Assembly: GCA_000702245.1 (NCBI GenBank)
Contig: JNKY01000003.1
Location: forward strand, 1 to 64,000
Origin: Lachnospiraceae bacterium C6A11
GTDB taxonomy: Bacteria; Bacillota; Clostridia; Lachnospirales; Lachnospiraceae
DNA length: 64,000 bases
Reading direction: 5' to 3'
Below are positions 7,915-16,283 of this stretch, piece after piece. A program made the position numbers and the translations under genes. The notes under the pieces were generated by a model, which saw only the letters and a program-made list of their open reading frames with translations, was not told where the DNA came from and made no database searches. Each line of letters starts with the position of its first letter. Position 1 is the first letter of the stretch.

Positions 7915-9909
7915 ATGAATCTATTAAAAGAAATCAAACACGAAAACGACATAAAAAAACTCCCTGAGGAAGACCTTGACCCTCTTGCCTCCGAGATCAG
8001 GAGTTTCATCATAGAGAAGGTCAGTGAACACGGCGGTCACCTCGCCGCAAACCTCGGAGTTGTTGAACTTACGATTGCTCTCCACAGATGTATGGAGTTC
8101 CCGGAGGACAAGCTTATTTTCGATGTGGGCCATCAGGCTTACACGCATAAGATCCTCACCGGAAGACGCAAGGATTTTGACAACCTCAGAGAGCTTGAGG
8201 GCCTCAGCGGCTTCCCAAAACGCAGGGAGAATCCATGCGATGCATTTGACACGGGCCACAGTTCGACCAGTATTTCCGCAGCGGTAGGACTTGCAGCTGC
8301 GCGGGATCTTCGCGGCACAAATGAGAAGATCTGCGCGGTTATCGGCGACGGTTCAATGACCGGCGGCATGGTCTACGAGGCTTGCAACCAGCTTTCACAG
8401 CTGAAGTCGAATCTCGTGATCATCCTCAATGACAACGAAATGTCCATCGATCGTAACGTCGGCGGAGTTTCGAAATACCTGAACAGGATGCGTGTCGGCA
8501 CCTCCTATAACGAGTTCAAGGCCGGCCTCGAAAATGTTCTTATGAACATTCCGGACGTCGGCGCGAAGATGGCCAAGGGTCTGAAGAAGTCCAAGGACAG
8601 CCTGAAGGGTCTTTTCGTTCAGGGATCCTTTGTCGAGGAAATGGGCATAACCTATATCGGCCCGGTTGACGGCCACAACGTTAAGGAACTGACCAAGACG
8701 CTGAAGAAGGCCTTTAAGCTGAATAAGCCTATCCTTGTTCATGTCAGGACTACGAAGGGTGCCGGCTACAAATACGCCGAAAAATACCCTGAGCATTTCC
8801 ACGGCGTCGATCCTTTCGATATTGAAACAGGAAGAAGTCTTGTAAGAAAGACAAGAGCAACATATACAGATGTATTTGGCAAGAAGCTCCGCACCCTCGG
8901 TGAGGAGAATGAGAAGATAGTTGCGATAACTGCGGCGATGGCTCACGGAACCGGAGTTTCGTATTTCCAGAAAAGTTTTCCGGAGAGGACCTTCGACGTT
9001 GGAATCGCTGAGCAGCATGCGGTCACATTTGCGGCCGGACTTGCAGCGGGCGGCTTCATTCCGGTGGTTGCGATCTATTCGTCCTTCCTTCAGAGAGCCT
9101 ACGACCAGATACTTCATGACGTCTGCCTTCAGGGGCTGCACGTTATATTTGCGATAGACCGATCGGGAATCGTCGGGCGCGACGGCGAGACGCATCAGGG
9201 TATCTACGACGATGCCTATCTTGCGGACATGCCGGGGCTCGTCGTCATCGAGCCGAAGAATGCTGCAGAGCTTAGCAGCGCCTTCGATTTTGCGGTGGCC
9301 TGCGACGGACCGGTTGCTATAAAATACAGCCGCGGCTACGCCTACAGAGGTCTCTCAAATGACTGTCCTCTCGAACTGGGCAAGTCCGAGATCATTTCCG
9401 GAACCATTCCGGAGACCTGCCGCAGCCTGGATAAGATTCAGGCAACAGACGCTGATACAGACAGTGCTGCTCAGCCGGCAGAAAAGAAGAGAATTGCTAT
9501 CTTTGCCTGCGGAAATATGGTCGAAGAAGCCGTTAAATGCCGCGACAAGCTGATCGCTGAGACCGGTATCGAGCCGCTCTTCGTAAATACAAGATTTATC
9601 AAGCCTCTTGACGAGGCCATGCTCAGAAATATCACAGGAAAGTTTGATATCATCGCCTTTGCTGAGGAAACCTGCGAGGCAGGAAGCTTTGGAGAAAGAG
9701 CGGTTGCAGTCATCCAGGACGAGCTTTCAAAGCTCCTTACAGGAGAAAAATACGAGCTTGGTTCATCGAAGGATGATATCAGGATCCCGAAGGTCATCAA
9801 CTTCTGTATCAAGGTTGAGACAGTGCCTCAGGGTTCGGTTGATGAGCTCCGTAACCTGCTGGGTATTTCCGCTGACAAGATGACCGAAACTATCGTTAAT
9901 TTGCTTTAG
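7915..9909 (+). CDS. dxs: 1-deoxy-D-xylulose-5-phosphate synthase
   Basis: Dxs joins pyruvate and glyceraldehyde 3-phosphate, the first step of the methylerythritol phosphate route to isoprenoids. The thiamin diphosphate motif GDGSMTGGMVYEACN continues to LNDNEMSID. The transketolase pyrimidine-binding domain includes DVGIAEQHAVTFAAGLA and DRSGIVGRDGETHQG. The C-terminal transketolase domain runs from about residue 520. At 664 residues it is slightly longer than usual because of an acidic and polar stretch around 500-520. The cytosolic enzyme lies between ispA and tlyA in the conserved cluster. The ribosome site (GAGATAG) is weak. Confidence 0.96.
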   Translation: MNLLKEIKHENDIKKLPEEDLDPLASEIRSFIIEKVSEHGGHLAANLGVVELTIALHRCMEFPEDKLIFDVGHQAYTHKILTGRRKDFDNLRELEGLSGFPKRRENPCDAFDTGHSSTSISAAVGLAAARDLRGTNEKICAVIGDGSMTGGMVYEACNQLSQLKSNLVIILNDNEMSIDRNVGGVSKYLNRMRVGTSYNEFKAGLENVLMNIPDVGAKMAKGLKKSKDSLKGLFVQGSFVEEMGITYIGPVDGHNVKELTKTLKKAFKLNKPILVHVRTTKGAGYKYAEKYPEHFHGVDPFDIETGRSLVRKTRATYTDVFGKKLRTLGEENEKIVAITAAMAHGTGVSYFQKSFPERTFDVGIAEQHAVTFAAGLAAGGFIPVVAIYSSFLQRAYDQILHDVCLQGLHVIFAIDRSGIVGRDGETHQGIYDDAYLADMPGLVVIEPKNAAELSSAFDFAVACDGPVAIKYSRGYAYRGLSNDCPLELGKSEIISGTIPETCRSLDKIQATDADTDSAAQPAEKKRIAIFACGNMVEEAVKCRDKLIAETGIEPLFVNTRFIKPLDEAMLRNITGKFDIIAFAEETCEAGSFGERAVAVIQDELSKLLTGEKYELGSSKDDIRIPKVINFCIKVETVPQGSVDELRNLLGISADKMTETIVNLL

Positions 9910-10013
9910 AACAGACGGGAGATACCAGGACTATAAAAACATGCTGTAATACAGCTGATGATTATAAAGAGAAAGATATATGCCTCCAGAAAAGGCATGA
10001 TAACAAAATTACT

Positions 10014-10838
10014 ATGAAGAAAAGATTGGACATCCTCCTCTTTGAGCAGGGCTTTGCGGATTCGAGAGAGAAGGCAAAGCGCCTCATAATGTCGGGGATA
10101 GTATATGTAGACAATATTAAAGAAGATAAGGCCGGAAGCACATTTTCGGAGGACGCGGTGATCGAGGTTCGTGGAAAGACCATGAAATACGTCAGCCGCG
10201 GCGGACTGAAGCTTGAGAAGGCCATGCAGAATTTTGACATTACGCTTGACGGAACCGTTTGTATGGACGTGGGTGCTTCCACCGGAGGCTTCACAGACTG
10301 TATGCTTCAGAACGGAGCCGTTAAGGTTTACAGCGTAGACGTTGGCCACGGCCAGCTTGATTGGAAGCTACGCAATGATGAGAGAGTCATCTGTATGGAG
10401 AAGACAAATATCAGATATGTCACACCGGCGGATATCGATGACATTCTTGACTTTGCTTCGATAGATGTTTCATTCATCTCGCTTACCAAGGTTCTTACCC
10501 CTGTAAGAGAGCTTTTGAAGGAAGACGGCGAGGTTGTATGCCTCGTAAAGCCGCAGTTCGAAGCAGGTCGCGAGAAGGTTGGCAAGAAGGGCGTTGTCAG
10601 AGATAAGTCAGTACATAAGGACGTCATCAGAGAAGTGATAGCCTACGCGTCCGCAAACGGCTACAGAATCCTCGACCTCGACTTCTCCCCTGTAAAAGGT
10701 CCTGAAGGCAACATCGAATACCTCCTCCACCTCCGCAAAGCAGAAGGAGCGTCTGAATCCGGAATTACGGATGACAAGATTTCTGAAGTGGTCGAATTAA
10801 GTCATGAGGTTCTTGATAAAAAAGAAACGACAGATTGA
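10014..10838 (+). CDS. tlyA: TlyA-family S4/FtsJ-like rRNA methyltransferase
   Basis: The 274-residue product has an N-terminal S4 RNA-binding domain (1-63: KRLDILLFEQGFADSREKAK and VYVDN) followed by a Rossmann methyltransferase domain with VCMDVGASTGGFTDCMLQ, the S-adenosylmethionine loop, and IDVSFISLTKVL. TlyA homologues 2'-O-methylate ribosomal RNA and some have haemolysin labels. The gene keeps its usual place between dxs and nadK. The ribosome site is poorly defined. The structured repeat at 10869 begins 31 bp after its stop codon. Confidence 0.93.
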   Translation: MKKRLDILLFEQGFADSREKAKRLIMSGIVYVDNIKEDKAGSTFSEDAVIEVRGKTMKYVSRGGLKLEKAMQNFDITLDGTVCMDVGASTGGFTDCMLQNGAVKVYSVDVGHGQLDWKLRNDERVICMEKTNIRYVTPADIDDILDFASIDVSFISLTKVLTPVRELLKEDGEVVCLVKPQFEAGREKVGKKGVVRDKSVHKDVIREVIAYASANGYRILDLDFSPVKGPEGNIEYLLHLRKAEGASESGITDDKISEVVELSHEVLDKKETTD

Positions 10839-10868
10839 CAAGAAATAATTGTGAATGAACAATACAGA

Positions 10869-11055
10869 GGAGACACATAAGTGTCCCCCTGAAGGCGTAT
10901 TTGCTACACCTAAGTAGTAATGTGCGAAGCACATTGCTATTATGAGCGAAGCGAATGATGCAGCATGCGAAGCATGCTACATACATCGTGAAATGATGTA
11001 TGCATAATTTTGGAACAAAATTATGGCACCTGAAGGGGGTTGCTTATGTGGCTCC
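10869..11055 (+). repeat. Long structured intergenic repeat, copy A (core loop plus hairpin array)
   Basis: The outer stem is GGAG-A-CACATAAG-TGT-CCCCCT (10869-10890) with AGGGGG-TTG-CTTATGTG-G-CTCC (11034-11055): 18 pairs with two small internal mismatched sites. Just inside the 5' arm is the conserved core AAGGCGTATTTGCTACAC. Then come five successive hairpins: AATGTGC-GAA-GCACATT; ATTAT..GC-GAA-GC..ATGAT with tandem G-A mismatches; GCATGC-GAA-GCATGC; CATACATC/GATGTATG; and CATAATTTTG-GAA-CAAAATTATG. GCGAAGC occurs three times. It is about 80% similar to the copy at 34184. It is not followed by a T run, so it is not a simple terminator. I do not recognise the family. Confidence 0.85.
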
Positions 11056-11081
11056 GACCGTTAGAATAATTGGTATATTAT

Positions 11082-11957
11082 ATGAATAAACTAAGCAGAT
11101 TTTTGATATATGTTAATAGGATGAAAGACAGCGACGAAACCTTCACAAACCGTGTGGCGTCGATGATCACGGACCGTGGCGGCGCTGTCAGCGTAGCCTA
11201 TGGTGACCAGGATACCGAGGGTGGAAGCGTCCGCAGCGATCTTATTTCCGATAAGGAAGCGGTGATCGTTCTTGGCGGCGACGGAACCATGCTCCGCGCG
11301 GCCCATGTGACCGCGGGATACAACATCCCTCTGACCGGTATCAATCTTGGAACCGTGGGCTTTCTTGCTGAGACCGATTTTTCACGCGCAGAGGAGCTTA
11401 TCGACCGTCTGATGTCAGGTAAATATGACATTAAGGAGAGAATGATCCTGAAGGGCGATATCATAAGGGGAGGCGAGGACAGTTCAACTGACTGCAAAAC
11501 CGAAAGTTATACCGCAATAAATGATATCGTTATCTACAGAGACGGAAAGCTTCGCATAATCGCGGTAAAAATATTTGTTAATGGACAGTATTTTGAGACC
11601 TACAAGGCCGACGGAGTTATCATTTCAACACCGACAGGCTCGACCGCTTATAATCTTTCGGCAGGTGGTCCGCTTGTTTCTCCGAACGCCAGGAATCTGA
11701 TACTTACGCCTATCGCACCTCACTCGCTTACAGGCAAGAGCTTTGTCTTCGCAGATACCGACAAGATCAGTATCGAGATAGTGGAGAAGAGTGAGACAGA
11801 GGAGCCGAAGGCGCTTGTTTCCTACGATGGATATGTTGATGTGCATATTTCCGAGTCATGTCGCTGCGAGATCAGCACCATGGACGAGAAGGTGCGCTTC
11901 ATATCAATCAGTAATCGTAACTTCTACGACGTCCTAAGGAGCAAGCTTGTGAGATAA
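11082..11957 (+). CDS. nadK: NAD kinase
   Basis: The enzyme phosphorylates NAD to NADP using ATP or polyphosphate. The 291-residue product has the signature VIVLGGDGTMLRAAH, the NE-like region TAINDIVIYRDGKL and the conserved GVIISTPTGSTAYNLSAGGPLV. I prefer ATG 11082, 12 bases inside the longer open frame that begins at TTG 11070; neither has a clear ribosome site. The structured repeat copy A ends only 26 bp upstream, so its folding could affect translation of this gene. argR follows after 23 bp. Confidence 0.93.
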   Translation: MNKLSRFLIYVNRMKDSDETFTNRVASMITDRGGAVSVAYGDQDTEGGSVRSDLISDKEAVIVLGGDGTMLRAAHVTAGYNIPLTGINLGTVGFLAETDFSRAEELIDRLMSGKYDIKERMILKGDIIRGGEDSSTDCKTESYTAINDIVIYRDGKLRIIAVKIFVNGQYFETYKADGVIISTPTGSTAYNLSAGGPLVSPNARNLILTPIAPHSLTGKSFVFADTDKISIEIVEKSETEEPKALVSYDGYVDVHISESCRCEISTMDEKVRFISISNRNFYDVLRSKLVR

Positions 11958-11980
11958 CACAGGATGAACAGGAGCAGGGT

Positions 11981-12433
11981 ATGAAGAATGTCAGACAAAA
12001 AAAGATAATAGAAATAATCACAATGAAGGATATCGAGACTCAGGAGGAACTCAGGGATGAGCTTCAGAGCTTTGGGTTCGATGTTACCCAGGCTACTGTT
12101 TCAAGAGATATCAGAGCGCTGGGGCTGAAGAAGGAAAGTGTTCCGGGTAAGGGACAGAGATACGTGTCGAAGATTACGAGCAGTGCAGTGAGCAGTGACT
12201 CGTACAAATCCGTTCTCAAGGCAGGTATCATTTCCATAGAACCCGCTGAGAATCTGATAGTTGTTAAAACGGTTGCGGGAGTCGCTATGGCAGTGGCAGC
12301 GGCACTCGACAATCTTGAGGTTGAAGGACTGATCGGTTGTATTGCCGGCGATGATACTATCTTCCTCGCCGTCAGATCGCACACATATACCGAGAGCGTT
12401 ATCAAGGCTATTCGCAGGAAGATAGATGAGTAG
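11981..12433 (+). CDS. argR: Arginine repressor ArgR
   Basis: The 150-residue product has an N-terminal winged helix (KKIIEIITMKDIETQEELRDEL, then TQATVSRDIRALGLKK) and a C-terminal arginine-binding and hexamerisation domain ending in GCIAGDDTIFLAVRSHTY. The family represses arginine biosynthesis and activates catabolism when arginine is bound. A GGAGCAGGG site precedes ATG 11981. Its position between nadK and recN is conserved in Firmicutes. No arginine genes occur in this window. Confidence 0.94.
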   Translation: MKNVRQKKIIEIITMKDIETQEELRDELQSFGFDVTQATVSRDIRALGLKKESVPGKGQRYVSKITSSAVSSDSYKSVLKAGIISIEPAENLIVVKTVAGVAMAVAAALDNLEVEGLIGCIAGDDTIFLAVRSHTYTESVIKAIRRKIDE

Positions 12434-12457
12434 CCGGTAAATGGAGAGTGACAAATA

Positions 12458-14143
12458 ATGCTGATCAATTTACATATCAAGAATCTGGCTCTCATTGACG
12501 AGCTGGATATTGATCTCGGAAAAGGGCTGAACATCCTCACAGGTGAGACCGGTGCAGGAAAGTCGATAATCATAGGTTCCATAGGCATCTGCCTCGGAGG
12601 CAAATTCAGCCGTGAACTGCTCCGTGATCCGGAAAAGGACGGACTCGTGGAGCTGACATTTGATGTTAATGATATGAACATCGTTAAATCAGATAATAAG
12701 GACGATGTACCAAATAGTAGTATAAGTGAGTTTATTTCCACTGCTGACGAGGGCATCCTCACTATTTCGAGGAAGCTGTCGAAGGACAGGGTAGTAAACC
12801 GCATCAATGGCGAGACGGTTACTGTCTCAAGGATTAAAGAGGTAGCGGAGGCACTTATCAACCTCCACGCCCAGCACGAGCAGACAACTCTTCTTCATGA
12901 AGAGAAGCATATAGAAATACTGGATTCATCAAGCAGAGAGATCCAGGCATTGAAGCAGGATGTCAGAGAAGCATATCAGGCGTATATGGCAAACAGAAAA
13001 GAGCTTGCCGGTATGAATATGGATGCTTCCGAAAGAGCGAAGAGAGTGGATTTCCTCAGGTTTGAAGAGGAGGAGATTGAGGCCGCCAAACTTATTTCCG
13101 GCGAGGATACGGAGCTTGAGGCGCTGTACACGAAGATGAACAACGCGAAGGAAATCTGTGAGATCACAGAAAGCGTTTACAGCAGCACGGGCTACGATTC
13201 ATCAAACTCCGCAGGTAACCAGATAAGCCGCTCGCTTCAGAAGCTGAAGTCGATCGAGAGATATGACAAGGACGCTGAGCCGCTTATCACAACGCTTACA
13301 GACATCGAGGCGATACTGAATGAGTTTAATCAGAGCCTCAGCGAATATATCGAGGGCAGTAACTTCGAGGAGAAGACCTACGTTGAGACCGAGCAGCGAC
13401 TTAACCTTATAAATACGCTTAAGTCAAAATACGGCCGCAGCATAGAGGATATTCAAAACAGCCTTGAAGCTATAAAAACTGAGCTTGATTCGCTTTCCGA
13501 TTATGAGGCGAGACTCGAAGAACTGACCGCTAAGGAAAAGGAACTACAGAAGGCGCTTGAAGAAAGGTGTGCTGTACTCAGCGAGGCAAGAAAGGTCAAG
13601 GCAGCCGAGCTGTCAGCTAAGATCACAGAGGCACTTAAGAGCCTTAACTTCAGTGATGTACAGTTTTACATGGATATGAAGAGACTGCCGGAATGTACGG
13701 CAGAGGGCTTTGACAGTATAATCTTCATGATCTCGACAAATGTGGGCGAGGAACCAAAGCCTCTTCACATGGTCGCTTCGGGCGGCGAGCTCTCAAGGAT
13801 AATGCTTGCTACAAAGTCAGTACTTGCAGACGTATGGGATACGCCGACACTTATTTTCGATGAGGTCGATACCGGAATCAGCGGCATCACCGCGCAGAAG
13901 GTTGCAGAGATGATGAAGGAACTTTCACGTACGCACCAGATCATTTCTATAACGCACCTTCCACAGATCGCATCGAAGGCAGATAACAGCTTCCTCATCG
14001 AGAAGACTGTTACGGACGGAAGAACCTTTACAGGCATCAGAGCTATAGAAGGCGAAGACAAGGTTATGGAGCTTGCGAGACTTCTCGGAGGCGATAGTAT
14101 CACCGAGTCGGTCATCACCGCCGCACGCGAGATGCTTGCATAA
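12458..14143 (+). CDS. recN: DNA repair protein RecN
   Basis: RecN is an SMC-like ATPase acting in double-strand break repair and recombination. The 561 residues show a Walker A (GETGAGKSIIIGSI, about 29-42), two long coiled-coil arms (about 150-390), the ABC signature SGGELSRIMLA and Walker B LIFDEVDTGISG with a following switch region ITHLPQIAS. The length is normal. It is the last gene of the nusB-to-recN block. A weak GAACC/GGTTC hairpin about 20 bp after the stop is not a convincing terminator. Confidence 0.96.
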   Translation: MLINLHIKNLALIDELDIDLGKGLNILTGETGAGKSIIIGSIGICLGGKFSRELLRDPEKDGLVELTFDVNDMNIVKSDNKDDVPNSSISEFISTADEGILTISRKLSKDRVVNRINGETVTVSRIKEVAEALINLHAQHEQTTLLHEEKHIEILDSSSREIQALKQDVREAYQAYMANRKELAGMNMDASERAKRVDFLRFEEEEIEAAKLISGEDTELEALYTKMNNAKEICEITESVYSSTGYDSSNSAGNQISRSLQKLKSIERYDKDAEPLITTLTDIEAILNEFNQSLSEYIEGSNFEEKTYVETEQRLNLINTLKSKYGRSIEDIQNSLEAIKTELDSLSDYEARLEELTAKEKELQKALEERCAVLSEARKVKAAELSAKITEALKSLNFSDVQFYMDMKRLPECTAEGFDSIIFMISTNVGEEPKPLHMVASGGELSRIMLATKSVLADVWDTPTLIFDEVDTGISGITAQKVAEMMKELSRTHQIISITHLPQIASKADNSFLIEKTVTDGRTFTGIRAIEGEDKVMELARLLGGDSITESVITAAREMLA

Positions 14144-14234
14144 ATAAGAATAAAAAGGAAGAACCGGCATAGGTTCATTTCACAACGCTTATTTGTATCA
14201 GATGTATTAGAATAATTGACAGAGGTTGTAAAAT

Positions 14235-15164
14235 ATGATAGATACAGTTGTTTCGGTTAACCTCATGGTAGGGGAGACACTGAAGATAAAGAAAAACCGC
14301 CTTGAGCCTGATTATTCAAAGGGATGTAAGAGGCTGTGTATCGTTTCCGGCATCTACGGCGACGAGCTGCAGGGACAGTATATATGCTATGAAACCATCC
14401 GCAGGATCAAGAAATATTATGAAGACCTTACAGGTATAGTGGACATTTATCCGTCCCTCAATCCTATGGGTCTTGAAGCCGGAGTCAGAGAGATACCCGG
14501 TCCGGAGCTCAATATGAACGAGCTGTTCCCGGGCTCAGAGACAGGTGCCATGGGCGAATACGCTGCCTACAAGGTGATCAAGGACATCGAGGGCGCGGAC
14601 TTCTGTCTGGACGTTCACGGAAGTGATATGTATCTCTGTGAGATCCCTCAGATCAGAATGAATGACGATGTTGAGCATGCAATCATGCCTTATGCCGAGT
14701 ATCTGAATACCGATATGGTATGGGTTCATCCTTCTACTCAGGTGCAGAAGGGAAGCCTTGCATATGAGCTGAACAAGATCGGTGTCAAGTGCTGCGTTTG
14801 CGAATCAAGCTACGCCTATAAGATCGATCAGAAATACTGTAACCAGATAGTTGACGGTATATTTGCCCTTATGAAATACATGGGTATCTGGAAGGGCGAG
14901 ACGCAGGAGGTAAGAAGGCCTCTTGTTGTTCACGACAGCGATATGGTCTATATTAATTCGGAGAGCAGCGGAATATTTATCCCGAATATTTCCGTTCACG
15001 ATCCTGTCTGCGAGAATGATATTATCGGCAGGGTCGTAAATGTCATCACCGGTTCGGTTGAGGAGGTCATCAAATCACCGATCAAGGGAATGATCACAGG
15101 CGTGAGAGAATACCCGGCTATCGAAGAGGGCTCGCTTCTCGCAAGAATCGTCGGTATTTCCTAA
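14235..15164 (+). CDS. Succinylglutamate desuccinylase/aspartoacylase-like protein 1
   Basis: The 309-residue protein belongs to the AstE/AspA branch of the zinc carboxypeptidase fold. The usual GxHGxE zinc site reads GIYGDE (about residue 38-43), so the first His is replaced by Tyr. The Glu and a later DVHGSD His are kept. A candidate catalytic Glu occurs in CVCESSYAY. The C-terminal 80 residues look like the beta-barrel half (IFIPNISVHDPV). The substrate is unknown, and deacylase activity is doubtful with a ligand missing. An AGAGGT site precedes the ATG. The paralogue at 15195 follows after 30 bp, probably in the same operon. Confidence 0.8.
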   Translation: MIDTVVSVNLMVGETLKIKKNRLEPDYSKGCKRLCIVSGIYGDELQGQYICYETIRRIKKYYEDLTGIVDIYPSLNPMGLEAGVREIPGPELNMNELFPGSETGAMGEYAAYKVIKDIEGADFCLDVHGSDMYLCEIPQIRMNDDVEHAIMPYAEYLNTDMVWVHPSTQVQKGSLAYELNKIGVKCCVCESSYAYKIDQKYCNQIVDGIFALMKYMGIWKGETQEVRRPLVVHDSDMVYINSESSGIFIPNISVHDPVCENDIIGRVVNVITGSVEEVIKSPIKGMITGVREYPAIEEGSLLARIVGIS

Positions 15165-15194
15165 AATGTCCGGCAGTACAATGGGGGATTTGAT

Positions 15195-16130
15195 ATGATC
15201 AAAGAAAAGCTTTATACGATGAATACAGCCTTCAGGGGCGAGTATTCGGTTTATGGATATACATACGGCAGAGGCGACAAATCTGCCTGCATCGTGGGCG
15301 CTCTCAGAGGCCATGAGTTCCAGCAGCTTTATATCTGCTCACTTCTTTCAAGGAAGCTTGCAAGACTTGAGGAGGAAGGCTGTATAGTTCCAGGTAAACA
15401 GGTGATGGTAATTCCTTCACTCAATTACAGCGCCATGAATGCAAGCAAGAAATACTGGCTGTCCGATGATTCGGATATTAACAGGCAGTTCCCGGGCAAT
15501 CCGAGCGGACCTGCGACCAGCCGTATCGCATACGCAACACTTGAAACAGCAAGCCAGTATTCTTACGGAATACAGTTCAGAAGCTTCTATCTTCAGGGAC
15601 AGTTCATCCCTCACATCAGGATGATTTCTACAGATAGTGAAGCAACAAACCTTGCAAATCTCTTCGGAATGCCGTATGTTCTTATGAGTGAGGGCAGACC
15701 TTACGAGGCAATCACCCTTGCATATAACTGGCAGAAGGCAGGCTCAGAGGTATTTTCGATCTATTCGGGCGGTACCGAGCGTATTCACGAGGGATACGCA
15801 GAGACAGCTGTTTCAGCGGTTCTCAGGTTCCTTTCAAGAATGGGTATCATCAAATACAACTGCCAGGGCGGTTATATTTCAACAGTTATGAATGAAGAGA
15901 AGATGCTTTCCATACAGTCACAGGAGGCAGGCTTCTTCAGAAGATATGTGGGCACGAATGAGGAGGTTACCCGCGGCCAGAAGCTGGCGGAGATAATCGA
16001 CCCGATGACCGGAAATGTCATCTCCACCGTGCTTGCACCGACAAGCGGTATTATTTTCTTCGTACATGACAAGCCGATGGTTTTCCAGAACGTTGTCATA
16101 TACAAGATTATAAGAAAACTTCATAAGTAA
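15195..16130 (+). CDS. Succinylglutamate desuccinylase/aspartoacylase-like protein 2 (zinc site lost)
   Basis: This 311-residue protein is a tandem paralogue of the preceding gene, as seen in matching segments such as YICSLLSRKL and IPHIRM. Its zinc site is further decayed: the H-x-x-E position reads ALRGHE with Arg for His, and the segment aligned to DVHG reads QFRS. The Glu-bearing CES segment has no clear counterpart. It may be a non-catalytic binding protein or a structural partner of the first copy (inference). GGGGGAT precedes ATG 15195. An 18-bp inverted repeat follows the stop codon. Confidence 0.75.
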   Translation: MIKEKLYTMNTAFRGEYSVYGYTYGRGDKSACIVGALRGHEFQQLYICSLLSRKLARLEEEGCIVPGKQVMVIPSLNYSAMNASKKYWLSDDSDINRQFPGNPSGPATSRIAYATLETASQYSYGIQFRSFYLQGQFIPHIRMISTDSEATNLANLFGMPYVLMSEGRPYEAITLAYNWQKAGSEVFSIYSGGTERIHEGYAETAVSAVLRFLSRMGIIKYNCQGGYISTVMNEEKMLSIQSQEAGFFRRYVGTNEEVTRGQKLAEIIDPMTGNVISTVLAPTSGIIFFVHDKPMVFQNVVIYKIIRKLHK

Positions 16131-16139
16131 ACATTTTTA

Positions 16140-16211
16140 GGATTTGCACCTGCATATATCCATTCAGGTGGTCGAAAATGCACCTTCGTGGACATATGCA
16201 GGTGCGAATCC
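16140..16211. repeat. Inverted-repeat element upstream of purL
   Basis: GGATTTGCACCTGCATAT (16140-16157) pairs with ATATGCAGGTGCGAATCC (16194-16211), giving 18 pairs including one G-T pair. CCA/TGG extends it inside, with a smaller AGGTG/CACCT hairpin in the loop. No T run follows. The outer ends resemble those of the repeat at 41047 and 45431 (GGRTTCGC), but the conserved core loop is absent. Confidence 0.8.
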
Positions 16212-16242
16212 GGAAATTGTTATTAAAGAGCTATATAATAAA

Positions 16243-16260
16243 GGATTCGCATGCGAATCC
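16243..16260. repeat. Perfect 18-bp palindrome in the purL leader
   Basis: GGATTCGCATGCGAATCC is fully self-complementary and lies 23 bp before the purL start. It repeats the terminal motif of the element ending at 16211. It could be an operator for a dimeric regulator or a remnant of an element. I do not recognise it as a known PurR box. Confidence 0.7.
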
Positions 16261-16283
16261 ATGTTAAATACTAGGAGGAAAAA

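Noticed and set aside
8395-9195. Antisense frame of 266 codons opposite dxs
   Set aside because: Shadow of the dxs reading frame without any recognisable domain.
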